From the NCBI GenBank assembly GCA_001939145.1, contig LSRX01000180.1:452651-516650 (forward strand): 64,000 bases of DNA. The letters are read 5' to 3'. Below the pieces are notes generated by a model that saw nothing but the letters and a program-made list of their open reading frames with translations, did no database searches and had not been told where the DNA came from. Source of the stretch: Symbiodinium microadriaticum (lineage: Eukaryota > Sar > Dinophyceae > Suessiales > Symbiodiniaceae). Numbering within the stretch: the first letter of the stretch is position 1; each line of letters starts with the position of its first letter. The translations under genes were made by a program, and so were the position numbers. This document shows positions 11,644 through 24,208 of the stretch, one piece after another.

Positions 11644-14600
11644 CATTGGGTGCCCCAGGCTCAGCTGCTGCTTCATGATCTCGGCGGTAGTCCAGATAGA
11701 GATCATTGATCATGGAGGGCTTACGTCTCACTTGCCAGGCCACTCGAAGACCCCTCAACCCTAAACCCTCCAAACCATCGCCACAACACCAAAACCTCAC
11801 CCGGCCTTGCAGCTGTCAGACGCTGAGCAGATAAAACAACAGGGACCTTAATAATACAGTATTCTGATAACGGAACCCTAAGGACTCGTATTGGAAAATG
11901 TGCAGGCTTCGATCTGCATCATTTTTCGAAGTGACTCAGACCAACAGCCCTGGCAGTGGTAAGCGTGCACCGCGCTCCGACAGGCCAGCCAATGGTGTTC
12001 CTGCGGGCCGCAGATCTTTTCAAGGATCGGCCGGAGGCGTGAAGCGTGGGTCTAGGGTTTGCGGCCATTTAGGGTTTAAGGGGGGCAGCTGGCTCAGGGT
12101 GCCAGCGGTTAGCATTGAAGTATGCTTTCCGTCCGGGCTAATTAATTCAGAGAGGAGCCCTGCACATTTAAGAGAGGACAGAGCCAAGCAAGGCTTTCGG
12201 AAAGATGTTGGGAGTCGGGAGTCACAGAGTTGTGATGTAAACCTTGGCGCAATTCGGCTTTCCAGCTCGGGGCTGTTTGCATCTTCGAAAGGCCTACAAC
12301 ACCCACAACAGCATCCCTTGTTGGCTTTGCCGGGCGCCCTGCTAAAGCCACTCCAACCCCGAAATGAGCCAAATCTAACCATACCAAGCCCTCAGGTCAA
12401 CACCCCCAGATGTGCTAGAGCACGTAAACCCTGCCCCCCCCAAGTCCGAAACCTTGCTTAGAATATACGCTCATGATCCCCAACGCCCGCCTTTGATTCA
12501 TCCCAGAGCTCAGCACCCTCCAATCAAGCAGCACAACCTAAAATCTCGTGAAGGATCCTCTCATACAGTATAGAGGTATTATCCTCAAAGGCTACACGAG
12601 GCCTTTTCACACGAGCCCGAGCACCCACAATTCGTGCCAGGTTGCAGCAGCCACCCCTCAGGAGCAGGCCGAGGCGAGGGAGGGCTTCCGAGAGACTCCA
12701 ACACCCCGTATCTGCGTTCTTGTTAAGGGATTGTGGTTTAAGATACCAGAGAAGTGCTTCGGTGTAGATGTGTGTTTACAGTTTATATTTACATTTGTCT
12801 TTGCGTTTCTGTATATAGTCATTTAGTTACTATGGTCTTGCTGATATGTGAATTGTTTGTCATTTTATCTGTGTGTAAATTCAAAATATATATAGAGTGA
12901 TTTACATTACATTACATCCATGCCTATGTTTGTTTATTTGTCTTGCATGTTAGATACATGTCTGTATATGCACATGCTCATGAGGGAGAGACAGGACGAC
13001 TCGTGCGGCATAAGGATTGGATGTTCGGGGTCGCGGCTGTTGCGACCGTGTTACATTGCAGCACGAAGCCTGTAAGCCAGAAGCCCCAGGTGCAAAGCTA
13101 ATAGCATGTCCTGCGCCAGCTGGAAGTTCAAAACAAGAGTCCACGCCATCAGAAAGCGGATCACAGTCTCAGTCTCAACATATTTATGGCTCTTTCGCTG
13201 TGAGTTTGACATAGTATCCGCAGGTGCTGAAGACAGATACACAGCTTTTGCGCCGAGTGGAGTGCTCCTCGTTCAGCAACAACCCCGATAGACCCATTGT
13301 GGGAAGGGTTGCTTTTTGGGTGGACTGGGGCCTATAGGGCCCAGGGTTGGCTCTAGATTGGGATCTGAAGACCGAACCAGAACGCAATGCCAAGTGTGGT
13401 GCGCAATCCTCGTGCCAATCACCGGTGCCAGCACTGACCGGCAGAATTATGGACTCTTTGGACTTGAGCCTGCGGTTGTGGCGCTGGGGTCATGGATTCC
13501 ATCTACAAGGGCTCCAAAACGATCCGTGTAGAGAATGTTCGGTCACAGTGCTCCAGGCTCTGTTTTGCACACTTTCAGGCCTCTCGTAGAACCCGTACAA
13601 AAGCAGCGTCGGTGATCTCGGCATTGACCTGAGGCATCAGGGGTGTTGCAGCGGTGAAGATGGGCATCGTCCAGTGACTTGGTGATTGGCCCAGCCATCT
13701 GTCGGACCTCTTTAAAATTAGGGTTGCAGGGCTTCTTGTTTTTAGGGTGTGCAGGGTCTGAGGACCTTGCATTGTTTTGAAGGCAGACGATTGAAGTCTG
13801 CAGTGCTCGCACCGGGAGGGCATGGGCCCAGAGAGGGAGTAGAAACGATCACTGCAGACAGTGTACAGGTAGGGTCTTCATCAGAGTTCTCTGGGTTCCT
13901 GGTGGCAGTTGTTTCGGTTGTTGAATTCGATGTAGGATCTTAGGAGCCACTTCCCGGCGCATCTCCAGACAAAGAGTTGAGGAACTGGGAGGAAGCCGAA
14001 AAGGTCTCGTCCTACACGCCTTTCGTCGCTGCAATCTCAGCTGCACCATCCAAGGACCGCTTTTCCAGCATACGAACCGCCAAACCGGCAGTATCAAGAA
14101 ACCCTACACTTTAAACCCGAAACCTGTAGACCCATAAACACCATCAGAAAGTCCTTAGTGCCGTACGACGCACACGGCTTGCATGAGAGGCTCTGAGCCT
14201 TTCAGGGTGCCTGGTTCGGTGTTGTGGCTTTGGACTGGAGACCATTCGAGAGGTTTGGAGGATCTGGACTTGAGTCCGGCTGATAGGTTCGGGGCTTGGA
14301 TATGATATAATACATAATATATTATATTCTATTATAATATACTGTAATATAATAAAATATAATATAATATTACGTATATTATATTATATAAAATAGGGGT
14401 TTGTTTCAGATGCTTAGGGCTTAGGGTTTCTGCCACGAATGCAGCAGCTCAGAAAACCAGGCGGGCATGTGCAAGTCTGTGCAAAAACGGGCTTTAGGCT
14501 GCAGGCTTAGCGTCTTGGAACTTGGCATAGCCGAGACTGTTGCAACAACACATGGATTCGCAGGCATTTGTCTTTCCTTCGCAGTTGCAAAGTTAAGCAA

Positions 14601-15381
14601 CAAAGGAAACAAGATCGGTGCCTCGTAGATGCACCCCTCAGCTTCCGTGAAGATGCTTGACTAAGAGCACGAGTCGTAGTGATGGCCACAAGCATGGTAA
14701 GCTTTGCCGGCAGACTTGCAATGTCATCGCGAGGGTATGTTACTGCTCCTGTTGTTGTTGAGGATAGTTTGCGGACTGTGAGGATTAGCAGGTAAGCTGT
14801 GAAGGTTAGTCCTTGTGGGCCAGGTGTAAGCTGATGGAGCCTACTGGCAACATATGAATTTCATGTAACGAGGGTTAGGAACGAATCCCTGCAGCTGCCT
14901 AAACTCAAAACCCTAAACCTGAACGTAAGCGCGGACCTTCATCAGCCATGCCAGCCTTGTGCGAGTGTGTGAGTCGAAACCTGAACGTGGGTCTAGCACC
15001 TTTCGGTCGCGGGGTACAGACATCGGATTGCAAGCAGGACGCTGACTTCACATCAGTTTGTGCGGCTTGACTGCCTTGGGATAGTCGGGACCTTAAGGTC
15101 CTCAGCTGTTTAGACGGCATGTCGGTGCCGGATCATTACTTAGGGGCTGAGTAGGTAACCTTTAACCTTTTGGGGCTTATATAAACCTATTATCATCCAA
15201 AAAGTTAAAAAGTTAACCGACCATTGGAGATCTCAGAATCTCAGACCGGCGACCGAGGTCTTCATGCAGAAAGTTCACCAGGTGGGCCAAGTCAACTGAC
15301 ACGGGATGACAGGCTTCCGTACCACCGACAGCATGCCCTTATAGCCCTATCTAATTTACAGTATTATAATAGTTATTTTTG

Positions 15382-15413
15382 CCCCAAAATCCTATGCTCA
15401 TGATTAAGGTCCC
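15382..15413 (+). repeat. Core of the MITE-like family (copy F)
   Basis: CCCCAAAATCCTATGCTCA followed by TGATTAAGGTCCC matches the right half of the family seen at 11524-11643 and 37720-37823. The left terminal repeat is not recognisable, so this copy is partial or decayed. Confidence 0.45.
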
Positions 15414-17489
15414 TTTTTATGATCGGATATGGCATGATGATTGGCAGGCCTACCCGGTCACTGGATCCGTTGCGACGGCTGCGGCTGCTCTTCTGGAGGG
15501 CAGCATTGTTTACACTGCAGTGCCGGCAGAGTTCTTTCTTTCTGGGAGCACTGGGTTCTCAGACATGGCGGGCTTGGAGGTGAAGCTGTCCAAAATAGAC
15601 TTGTTAAGCCCACCTGCATAAGGGGAGCATACAGCAGAATGAAACCCCAGTTCCGCCTAAATTGATTGAGTGTTGCACCTTGAAGCATGTTGTGGATTTC
15701 TCCTTTTTCAGCAATATCAAGGTCATTGAGCTCCCTTTGCTGATGCCAGGCAAGTCAGCAGCATGGTGCTTCGGAATCTGGTGAAGATGAGAAGCACGCA
15801 CTAGCACCTGGTTGGCATTCCGGCTAACGGCATCGTCTATGGAGGTTCTCGTGATTTGTCAGGTGCCTTTTTGCAGTTCTTCCACACGAGGTAAGACTGC
15901 TTTGCAGCATCCTTCAAGCAGAGTCTTTCCGTCTAAACGATAAAGCCCGAACCAGAAATCCAAGGTCCGCATCGCCCACCCAAGTGGAGCTGCTTGGCAA
16001 AAGGCAAAAAGCTTCGAGGCTGGTTTCGGTTTGCAAGACCGGCCTGGAAGTCCTTTTCTCACATCTTTTACGAAACATGTGCCTGCGGTATAGGGGCAGT
16101 GTTTGGAAGTGTGGATGTGTGAGTTGGATGGTATTCATGGTAAACTGTGCGTGGGTTGTTGTTTGGAATGCTGTCGAACTCCTACATGAGACAGGGTGGT
16201 CACCTTTCCAGCTCCTTAGGGCCTTAGGGATCTGAAGCAGGATTCCCAATTTAGGCTCCAGCTCAATCTGGGTGCTGCGAGTGGGTGGTTGCAGCTGTTG
16301 AGTTACTTCAAGCCCACCCAGGTCATGGACGTCCATGCGGCTGTGCGCACTGGAACGGAGCCCTCTTTACTCAAAGCTGCGCTGCGGCGCACCGCGCGGT
16401 GCCTCATGGATGGGCAGGCAGGAGCTCCTCTCTCTCGAGAAGCAGAGTATTACAGTCTGTTAACCTTTTTTTGGGGGTACTATAACCCCTACTATACTAT
16501 ATACTGGACACTATATACTGGACATGCTGGTCTCTTCTGCGAACAGATGCCTCGTCATGCTGTGCAGTTGTTCTTTCCTGGGATTCTTTATCCCCGATGT
16601 TGCCATGCCTGTCAGCTAGTCCAAAGCCATTCACGGCCTAACTCTCTTGCAAGGCCTACGTGCCCTGGTCCGTTTGGCCGGCAGACTGATGGCCGCTGCG
16701 TGTAGCCCTGCGTCCGGCTTGGAAAAGCTGTGGGTAGAAGCGGGTACTTACCAATACTTGTCTCTATAGAGTCCCCTACACTATGTTGATAGTACAAGAT
16801 ACATTGAATGCATACTATGATTATCTAGGCCCCTGTTTTGGCTCAGCCAATCGCCCTGGACCGTTAAATCTGCACACCACGATGCCCACAACTCCAACTG
16901 GATTCCACACCCCCTGTCTTCGCCCTCTTCCCTGTGCCTCCAACTGCACGAGAACATCTGCAATGCGGGCTCGGCGATTTGGAGAAGCAGGATGGGAATT
17001 TGGGGTGATATTGGATATTATCTACCGTAACGATGTGACAAAGCTTTTCGGCTTGCAGACTTCTAGTGCACGGTGTAGTTGTGAACTCCAGAGTGCACTG
17101 TGCCAACCTGTCCGCGAACGCAGCCATGGCGGGCAAGGAGGCAGAGGCAGTAGCAGCGATCGCAGAGAAGTGTTGGCCCCAGCTCTGGTCTTCGGACGGC
17201 CTGAGGGGCTGGTTAGGTAACTAACCGCTAACACCTTTGGGCATGAATGTCCTGAATCTAGTCCCATCATAATGAAGCGCTATACCTTAGATTGTTGAGA
17301 TTGTGCACTCAGCCCCTAAGTGGTGGCTATGTGAGCGGGCAAGAAGCTCGTACATCGCAAGTGTCTCAAGAACCTGCTGATGCTCGAACTGTGTCCGACA
17401 TCTTTCCGTTCCTAACTAGAACAGAGCGGCATTCTATACATCATAACACATACGAGAATACTACAGTACATAGTTGTGTGTGTGTTTAT

Positions 17490-17602
17490 ACACACATGCA
17501 TACATACATACATACATACATACATACATACATAAATACATACATACATACATACATACATACATACATGTATATATATATATATGTGTGTGTGTGTAGA
17601 TT
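17490..17602. repeat. Compound microsatellite (GT)n-(ATAC)n-(TA)n-(GT)n
   Basis: A GTGTGTGT tract leads into about 20 ATAC units (one interrupted by AAAT), then alternating TA, then GTGTGTGTGT. The composition can form hairpins. Confidence 0.9.
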
Positions 17603-18234
17603 GCAATATGCCACAATATGCCATAGTATTGCTACATGTTTCTACAATCAAGTGGCCTTCAAAAAGAGCCACCCAGGAACGCGCAGAAGGCGGCGCCCAT
17701 CAGCACCGAGGACGTCGAGGGTTTGGATCCTGAACACGGCTTCAAGGCTTCTTGGTGCAATGTAGAAGCAGGTTTAGGGTTTGAGGTTTGTGGTTTCGGG
17801 TAGCTTCTTGGTGTAAAGCCAGGGGCTACTATAAGAGCTAAACTATGTGGGCACTATTTGGATACTATTGCGGTTACTACAGTAGCATTTATACAGCATC
17901 AAGGCTGCTTGGTGTAATGTAGAAGAGACGGTTTAGGGTTTAAGGCTTCAGGTTATACAGAAGCCTGAACCATTACCATATGGGTTACTACATGGGATAT
18001 TGCATGTGCTCTTGGTGCAATGCAACCGTAGGGCTTTAAGATTTGGGGTTTCCAGGCTTCAGGGTGCAGAGTTGTCGGATTTAGAGGTCTACGTAATGTC
18101 GAAGCCTGAAGACGTTTGTTCTTAGTTCTTGAGGAGTTGGACTTCGGGGTTTCCAAGCTGGGCCTAAATCCTAAGCCCTAAAATCCTAGGCCCTAACAGA
18201 AAAAAGCCCTTCTTGCGGCGCCCATTGTCATGCC

Positions 18235-18310
18235 AAGGCCGCACGAGCCGCTGCCGCCCAAATCCACGAGCTCCTGGATAAGTTGAAGGACCTGGAGCCG
18301 CTGCAAACTC
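18235..18310 (+). CDS. Candidate exon, coiled-coil-like
   Basis: The open block encodes KAARAAAAQIHELLDKLKD and onward, with heptad-like hydrophobic spacing. It lies next to CATGCCAAG. Downstream the frame decays into Ile/Asn/Lys AT-rich codons, so the exon end is unclear. No known domain. Confidence 0.25.
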
Positions 18311-18501
18311 TAGCAATCATTAATAAAAAAATACTAAGGAAAAGAAGAATGATACTAATAAGAATAGTAATGATAATAATATTAGGAGTCAGAGTAGTAA
18401 TAGTAATAATCTGTTGGACCATTTAGTCTGGGACAGTTTTCTTTGCAGGTGTCCAGCAGCCTGGATTAGGGCCTAGATAGGCCTCCCGGAATGGCTTGAG
18501 A

Positions 18502-18563
18502 TTGTTGTCACCCTCCATATCAAACGACATCCTTGTTGTCACCCTCCATATCAAACGACATCC
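18502..18563 (+). repeat. Perfect 31-bp tandem duplication
   Basis: The 31 bases at 18502-18532, beginning TTGTTGTCACCCTCC, are repeated exactly at 18533-18563. Confidence 0.95.
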
Positions 18564-18911
18564 TTGTCTTACATACAGCCTGTATCCCAACCATTCCCGA
18601 ATCTCAATTTCTACCCAAAACTTACCACAATGGTTTCACAAGGCAGCGACCAGGATTGAGCACTGCACAGTGCGGGACTGTCCGTGACCTTTACATGTTC
18701 GATGTTTGGCTGGGATGTGTTGTTATTGTCCTTTCCTTCTTTCGAATTTCTTCCTTCCTGCCTTCCTTGCTTTCTTCCTCTGTCCACTGTTTATCGTGCT
18801 TTCTTGTCTGACTCGCAGAAAGCGAAGCAAGCTACCGCCGAGCAAGATGGCTTCGACGTGCATTACCCAGTTGCAGGGCGCTTTCGTGGTATAGTCGTAG
18901 GTAGTGGTAGG

Positions 18912-18955
18912 GGCAGCAGCAGCAGCAGGAGTAGTAGTAGTAGGAGTAGTAGTAG

Positions 18956-18998
<43 letters not shown>

Positions 18999-19017
18999 CG
19001 TAGTAGTAGTAGCAGTG

Positions 19018-19054
<37 letters not shown>

Positions 19055-19883
19055 CAGCAGCAGCAGCAGCAGTAGCAGTGGCAGCAGCAATTNNNNNNNN
19101 NNNNNNNNNNNNNNNNNNNNNNNNNNNNNNNNNNNNNNNNNNNNNNNNNNNNNNNNNNNNNNNNNNNNNNNNNNNNNNNNNNNNNNNNNNNNNNNNNNNN
19201 NNNNNNNNNNNNNNNNNNNNNNNNNNNNNNNNNNNNNNNNNNNNNNNNNNNNNNNNNNNNNNNNNNNNNNNNNNNNNNNNNNNNNNNNNNNNNNNNNNNN
19301 NNNNNNNNNNNNNNNNNNNNNNNNNNNNNNNNNNNNNNNNNNNNNNNNNNNNNNNNNNNNNNNNNNNNNNNNNNNNNNNNNNNNNNNNNNNNNNNNNNNN
19401 NNNNNNNNNNNNNNNNNNNNNNNNNNNNNNNNNNNNNNNNNNNNNNNNNNNNNNNNNNNNNNNNNNNNNNNNNNNNNNNNNNNNNNNNNNNNNNNNNNNN
19501 NNNNNNNNNNNNNNNNNNNNNNNNNNNNNNNNNNNNNNNNNNNNNNNNNNNNNNNNNNNNNNNNNNNNNNNNNNNNNNNNNNNNNNNNNNNNNNNNNNNN
19601 NNNNNNNNNNNNNNNNNNNNNNNNNNNNNNNNNNNNNNNNNNNNNNNNNNNNNNNNNNNNNNNNNNNNNNNNNNNNNNNNNNNNNNNNNNNNNNNNNNNN
19701 NNNNNNNNNNNNNNNNNNNNNNNNNNNNNNNNNNNNNNNNNNNNNNNNNNNNNNNNNNNNNNNNNNNNNNNNNNNNNNNNNNNNNNNNNNNNNNNNNNNN
19801 NNNNNNNNNNNNNNNNNNNNNNNNNNNNNNNNNNNNNNNNNNNNNNNNNNNNNNNNNNNNNNNNNNNNNNNNNNNNNNNNNNN

Positions 19884-19965
<82 letters not shown>

Positions 19966-20115
19966 GCTACTGCTACTACTACGACTACTACTACTTCTAC
20001 TACTTCTACTACTACTACTTCTACTACTACTTCTACTACTACGACGACTACGACTACGACTACGGCGACGACGACGACGACGACGAAGACTACTACTACG
20101 ACGACGACGATCGAT
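18912..20115. repeat. Opposed triplet repeats around an assembly gap
   Basis: (AGT)n/(AGC)n fills 18912-19092, then 791 N, then (ACT)n grading into (ACG)n to about 20115. The two arms are reverse complements in register, so the locus could be a large fold-back. Long apparent frames across it (poly-Ser, poly-Tyr, poly-Val, poly-Thr) are artefacts of the repeat and gap. Confidence 0.85.
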
Positions 20116-20964
20116 TCGTCCACTCTTACAGGGACTGCTGACGGCATTGTTGTTGCTATGACCGCCGTTGCTGCTATCACAACTGTTGAAGGCAAAGGGC
20201 GGCAGCGGTCATGTTTGAGGATCCAACCTTCGGGAGCTTAGGATGTCGCATCTGTGCAACAGGGCCTCATCGATGGACTGCAGGCAGAGCCATCAGTTGA
20301 AGTCAAACACTTCAGGAATCTAGACGAAGTCGGGAAGGGCATGGGTTCAAACAGGCGCGCGCACAGAGCCATGATCAAATTCTCGGCAGCTTGGCTTGGT
20401 CCAGGATGCCTCAGGTTTCGGGGTGAAGGGACCTTGAAGTTCGGAGAGCTTTAGATCTGCCAGGGCCTTGATTGTCAACCTCGGCACAGCCAACAGCAAT
20501 GCAGTCCGTTCTCGAAGCACGCCGCGCCGACAGCAACGCCTCAACCGACTTCCTTTTCTGTGGCGATGATCTTGCCTCAACGCGGGATGTTTCAACTTGA
20601 GACCGTGGCAAGCACCGTCTCTTGAACAAAGCGCAAGCACTCGTGCAGGCATGTAATGATTTGTAAGGATTTGTCAGTATGTCGTAGTTGGACTGCCATC
20701 TTGGCAAGATCAGCCCCTGGAAGTTTCTTGAGTCGAAAATGCAAGACTGCAAGACTTTTGCAGGTCCTGGAACAGGCTGAAATATGAAGCCCCTTATAAG
20801 TCAAGATATCTTCCTTCTTTAACTAGCCTAGCCTGAAAGCACAGGTTCTGTGAGCTCCAAACTCTAGGCTCTAGGAGACCCCACGAGACCCTACCCAGCA
20901 CGAGGCGCAACAAAGGGGTGCATTTATAGACCGACATATATAGATAAACGGAGTACGTAAATAG

Positions 20965-21005
20965 TTATATATATATATATATGTGTATATATATATGTAC
21001 ATACA

Positions 21006-21041
<36 letters not shown>

Positions 21042-21095
21042 TATATGTGTGTGTGTGTCACACACACTTGTATATATATATATACACATATTATG
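20965..21095. repeat. Compound microsatellite with palindromic centre
   Basis: (TA)n, then (CATA)n, then (TA)n and TGTGTGTGTGTGTCACACACAC followed by TTGTATATATATATA. The right part is close to an inverse of the left, giving a hairpin centred near 21057. Confidence 0.85.
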
Positions 21096-21140
21096 TTTAC
21101 ACGTAGCCCTGACCCCTGTATCTGGTGGTTCATCCCTTTC

Positions 21141-21204
21141 ATGAAGATTGTCCTGGCTGAGGAAACTCGGCGATTGGCAGAGGTCGCCGCCCGGAAGCTC
21201 ACAG
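21141..21204 (+). CDS. Candidate exon, coiled-coil-like
   Basis: The open block reads MKIVLAEETRRLAEVAARKL, a clear amphipathic-helix pattern rich in Glu, Arg and Ala. A possible acceptor is CTGAG just before GAAACTCGG. Boundaries are uncertain and no family is recognised. Confidence 0.25.
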
Positions 21205-21909
21205 AAACTGGGCAGCGGAATATGCGGATTCCAGGGTTCGGGTGTAGGGTTTCTAGGGTAGTTTTTTGTTGAAGTGCTTTGGGTTCAAGGATTAAGTTCG
21301 AAGGCTTACAGTTCGGCCGGGATGTGATCAGTCATCACGCATTAGTAGTTCGTATGGCTACAATTAAAATTCCAACACGTGCTTTAGAGCATCTTCCTGT
21401 CATAGGAAGCGGCCGCAGCTCATGAGTCAAAAAGGCATTGAAAGTTCGATACCGGTAGCTACAAATAGCTACAAGCAGGGCAGGAACTTGTCGAAAAGAC
21501 AGGCGCAAACCTTGTGGGCCTCAGGTGTGGCGTCGCATCCCTGTAGGGTTTGAGGGTTTAGGGTTTAAAATGAAAGTGATCGGAACGCATCAGCTGTGAA
21601 TCCTAGTACTGCCAACCCTGACACCTGCTAGCGCTTAGCGTTCACCCTCGTGAAACCTTTGAACTGTTACCCTCATTGCTCATATTTCTCGGCCGGGGGT
21701 CAAGTCATCTTCGAATGTGCATACAAAAGCGCATCATGAAGATGAAAGCATCTACTATGAACAGGGCTTCGTAGCTCAAGACAAAGTCGATGCCATCTGT
21801 GCTTAGTCACGGCGTTCAACGCCTTCCCCCCCCCCCAGAGTTCGCAAACACAGTAGACCGAGAGCCCCGAAGCCTCCAAGGGGTTCCCCGTCAAGCTCCC
21901 TTATCACAG

Positions 21910-21990
21910 GAGACGGAGTATACAAACATGCAGACGCGGAAGTACGAGAGCCTCTATGCTCAATTGAAAGCCCGCCGGGAATGTCTATAG
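21910..21990 (+). CDS. Candidate terminal exon
   Basis: After TTATCACAG the frame reads ETEYTNMQTRKYESLYAQLK and ends ARRECL-stop. The charged, helix-type composition resembles the neighbouring exon-like blocks. The stop would make it a last exon, or it may read out of frame. Confidence 0.25.
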   Translation, partial: ETEYTNMQTRKYESLYAQLKARRECL

Positions 21991-22129
21991 GCAGAAGCTC
22001 GGGTTTAGGGATTAGGGTTTGGGGAGCACAGTTATCAAGTCTTTGCCTGTTCAGATCTCTCATGAAGCTTAAACGTGAAGCTCTGACATCCTGGATCGGC
22101 ACAATTCCATGGTTGTAACTGTTTTTCAG

Positions 22130-22177
22130 GTGCAGCAAAAAGAAGCGGCCTTCACACAAATATCGCTCATCGTTGAA
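22130..22177 (+). CDS. Candidate 48-nt internal exon
   Basis: A pyrimidine-rich acceptor (GTTTTTCAG) precedes it and a donor GTGAGT follows. The 16 in-phase codons read VQQKEAAFTQISLIVE. Exon length is a multiple of three. It fits the style of the next block at 23025. Confidence 0.35.
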
Positions 22178-22625
22178 GTGAGTCTAGCTATTAGTTTAGC
22201 TCAGATGCTGCCCAGGTGCCGTATGCCGAATGGCTGCTGGCAGGCCTGCGTCCGAAGCGATGGTGGCTTTAGCACAGCAGATAACGATGAAGCCCTTCGT
22301 GGTAGATCATGCATAGCTCAGCACCTTTTCCAAGAGCGTCTCCAAGCCTACACCCTTTTGAGCCTACTGACCTCTGAATCAGTGATTCGAAACCTAGCAA
22401 GCAGCACTCCTGCCCCTAAACGTTACCCTCTCACTTCGTGAAAGCTGCCATCAGACCGCAGGTGCCGGTATTTTCCGACTCCTGACTTGGACAAGCTGCG
22501 CCCTCTCATCGACGGCTTCCAGGTGGGGACAAAGTGACCTCATTGTTGGAACACTCGATCCGCGAGTAGCAAAGTCATGCAATTCCCCTTTCTGCAAGGA
22601 CGGTACTAGTTGTGGGATTCCCGCA

Positions 22626-22760
22626 GTGGCCTGCATATATTACATGTGCCATGTTGTTGCTAGTGTGACCTTCGTTGCAAGGGCCATACTGGTAGTCGGA
22701 TTAAGGGGCCTACATTGTATTTGCCATGGTGTTGCTAGTGTGACTTTCGTGGCATGCGAG
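22626..22760 (+). repeat. Degenerate tandem duplication of about 80 bp
   Basis: GGCCTGCATATATTACATGT followed by GCCATGTTGTTGCTAGTGTGACC recurs as GGCCTACATTGTATTTGCCA followed by TGGTGTTGCTAGTGTGACT. In one frame this gives two copies of a CH-x-VASVTFVA peptide, but I see no evidence of translation. Confidence 0.7.
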
Positions 22761-23024
22761 GAAGAGAAGAAAGTCTTGCTGTGGTTTCCATCGGGAGGGA
22801 CAGCGATTGCTACTATGTCAAGTGAAGCATTCTCCAGAACTTGGCGACTTCGTGGAGTCGGAGGCAAAGTTGCATACAAACGCATTGCACAAATGTGGCA
22901 ACGCCGGGTATACGATGCACAAGACACAGCTCTGGCTTTCTATTCTGCTCTCCACACGTACTACACACACGTATATATATGTGCGTATATGCCAATTTGT
23001 GCGGCCTGTTGTCTCCTGGCACAG

Positions 23025-23080
23025 GCCAAAGAAGACGATGAGAAGGTTCCCGAGGCAGAGACCTGGCTCCAAAACTTCCG
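23025..23080 (+). CDS. Candidate 56-nt internal exon
   Basis: The acceptor CTGGCACAG and donor GTAAGG bound a block encoding AKEDDEKVPEAETWLQNFR. Of the exon-like blocks this has the best pair of canonical GT-AG signals. The highly charged peptide has no known domain. Joined in phase it could follow the block at 22130-22177. Confidence 0.4.
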
Positions 23081-23560
23081 GTAAGGCGGGTGGAGCATTT
23101 CTACAGGTTGAGAGTGTCATTAACGGGCCTATGGCTTTAGGGGGCTGGGGCCTGTAGTTTGCATGCGCCCATAAGCCTGCGATCTCAGGGCTCTATGGGG
23201 AACACGCCGTGTTGTCGGTCCTCCCTAGGCTCGTTGCCCAGAGCCCCAGAAATAAGTGCAACCCCTCCACCTCAAAAACAAAACTCTGATTGCGATTAGA
23301 TACTTGAGCGACTGCCTTCGTTAGTGCAATGCTACAGTTGTCTACAGGTGTGAGTGACTTTGTCTTGGGAACTCGCTTTACTTGGGAAGGCGATAAGAGC
23401 ACCGCTTAAAACGAAATCAAGCACGTTTATGACACGGTCCAGTTCTATCTGCACTCCAACGAGATCGCGATTTTCTGCCGGTACTAGCATGATGGAACGG
23501 CGTGGGGGCACCGTTATGAAACATCTCCTCCAGCCAATGATACGAAATAAGCATCTCTGC

Positions 23561-23572
23561 TCTCTCTATCTC

Positions 23573-23612
<40 letters not shown>

Positions 23613-23720
23613 CTTCACGCACACGCATATAAATAAATGAATAAACATAAATAAAAATAAATAAATATATATATATATATATATGCATGCATGCACGTGC
23701 ACACACACACACGTGCACAC

Positions 23721-23751
<31 letters not shown>

Positions 23752-23992
23752 GGTGAGTGTGTGTGTGTATGTATTTACATATATATGCATATATATATAT
23801 GTATAATCGAGAAATATTATATTATATTATATTATATTATATTATATTATATTATACTATACTATACTATACTATATTATATTATATAATATTATATTAT
23901 ATTATATTATATTAAATTATATTAGATTATATTACATTATATTATATTATATTATATCATATTATATTATATTATATTATATTATATTGTAC
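23561..23992. repeat. Compound microsatellite cluster
   Basis: In order: (CT)n at about 23561-23610, AAATA-rich sequence, (TA)n, GCAC/ACAC, (TA)n, GTGT. It ends in a pentamer array of TATAT/ATTAT type at about 23817-23992, with a local ACTAT variant block near 23855-23875. Confidence 0.9.
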
Positions 23993-24069
23993 TAAGCCAT
24001 ACGTGCATCACAGACTTTTAACACAACATCTCTTACATACACATATACAATTATTTTGTGTGTACATAT

Positions 24070-24208
24070 ACAGGTACATACATACATACATACATTCATA
24101 CATACATACATACATACATATGTACATACATGTACATACATGTACTTACATGTACATACATGTGCATACATGCGCATGCATGTACATACATGTACATACG
24201 ATACATAT
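24070..24208. repeat. (ATAC)n grading into a palindromic decamer array
   Basis: (CATA)n turns into repeated units of TACATGTACA, each itself palindromic, with GC variants (GTGCATACATGCGCATGCATG). This array of short inverted units could form cruciforms. Confidence 0.85.

Larger units (their letters stand above)
11011..18234. other. Long intergenic spacer
   Basis: No gene is confidently supported. The spacer contains a TIR-bearing short element at 11524-11643, a related core at 15382-15413, and a left-end-like fragment (GGGACCTTAATAATACA) near 11842. An AT-rich ATATTATA stretch lies at about 14300-14395. A direct duplication of CTATATACTGGACA lies near 16495-16530. Telomere-like heptamers occur at several points (11757-11780, 12050-12080, 14415-14430, 14905-14920, 17768, 17935). 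A large mixed microsatellite is at 17490-17600. Confidence 0.5.

Noticed and set aside
17490..17602. CRISPR-like array
   Set aside because: These are plain microsatellites with no unique spacers; the same holds for the arrays at 24070, 28733, 31381 and 39050.
18684..20241. Frames of 440-490 codons across the first gap
   Set aside because: They consist of triplet-repeat homopolymers and N; no independent coding evidence.
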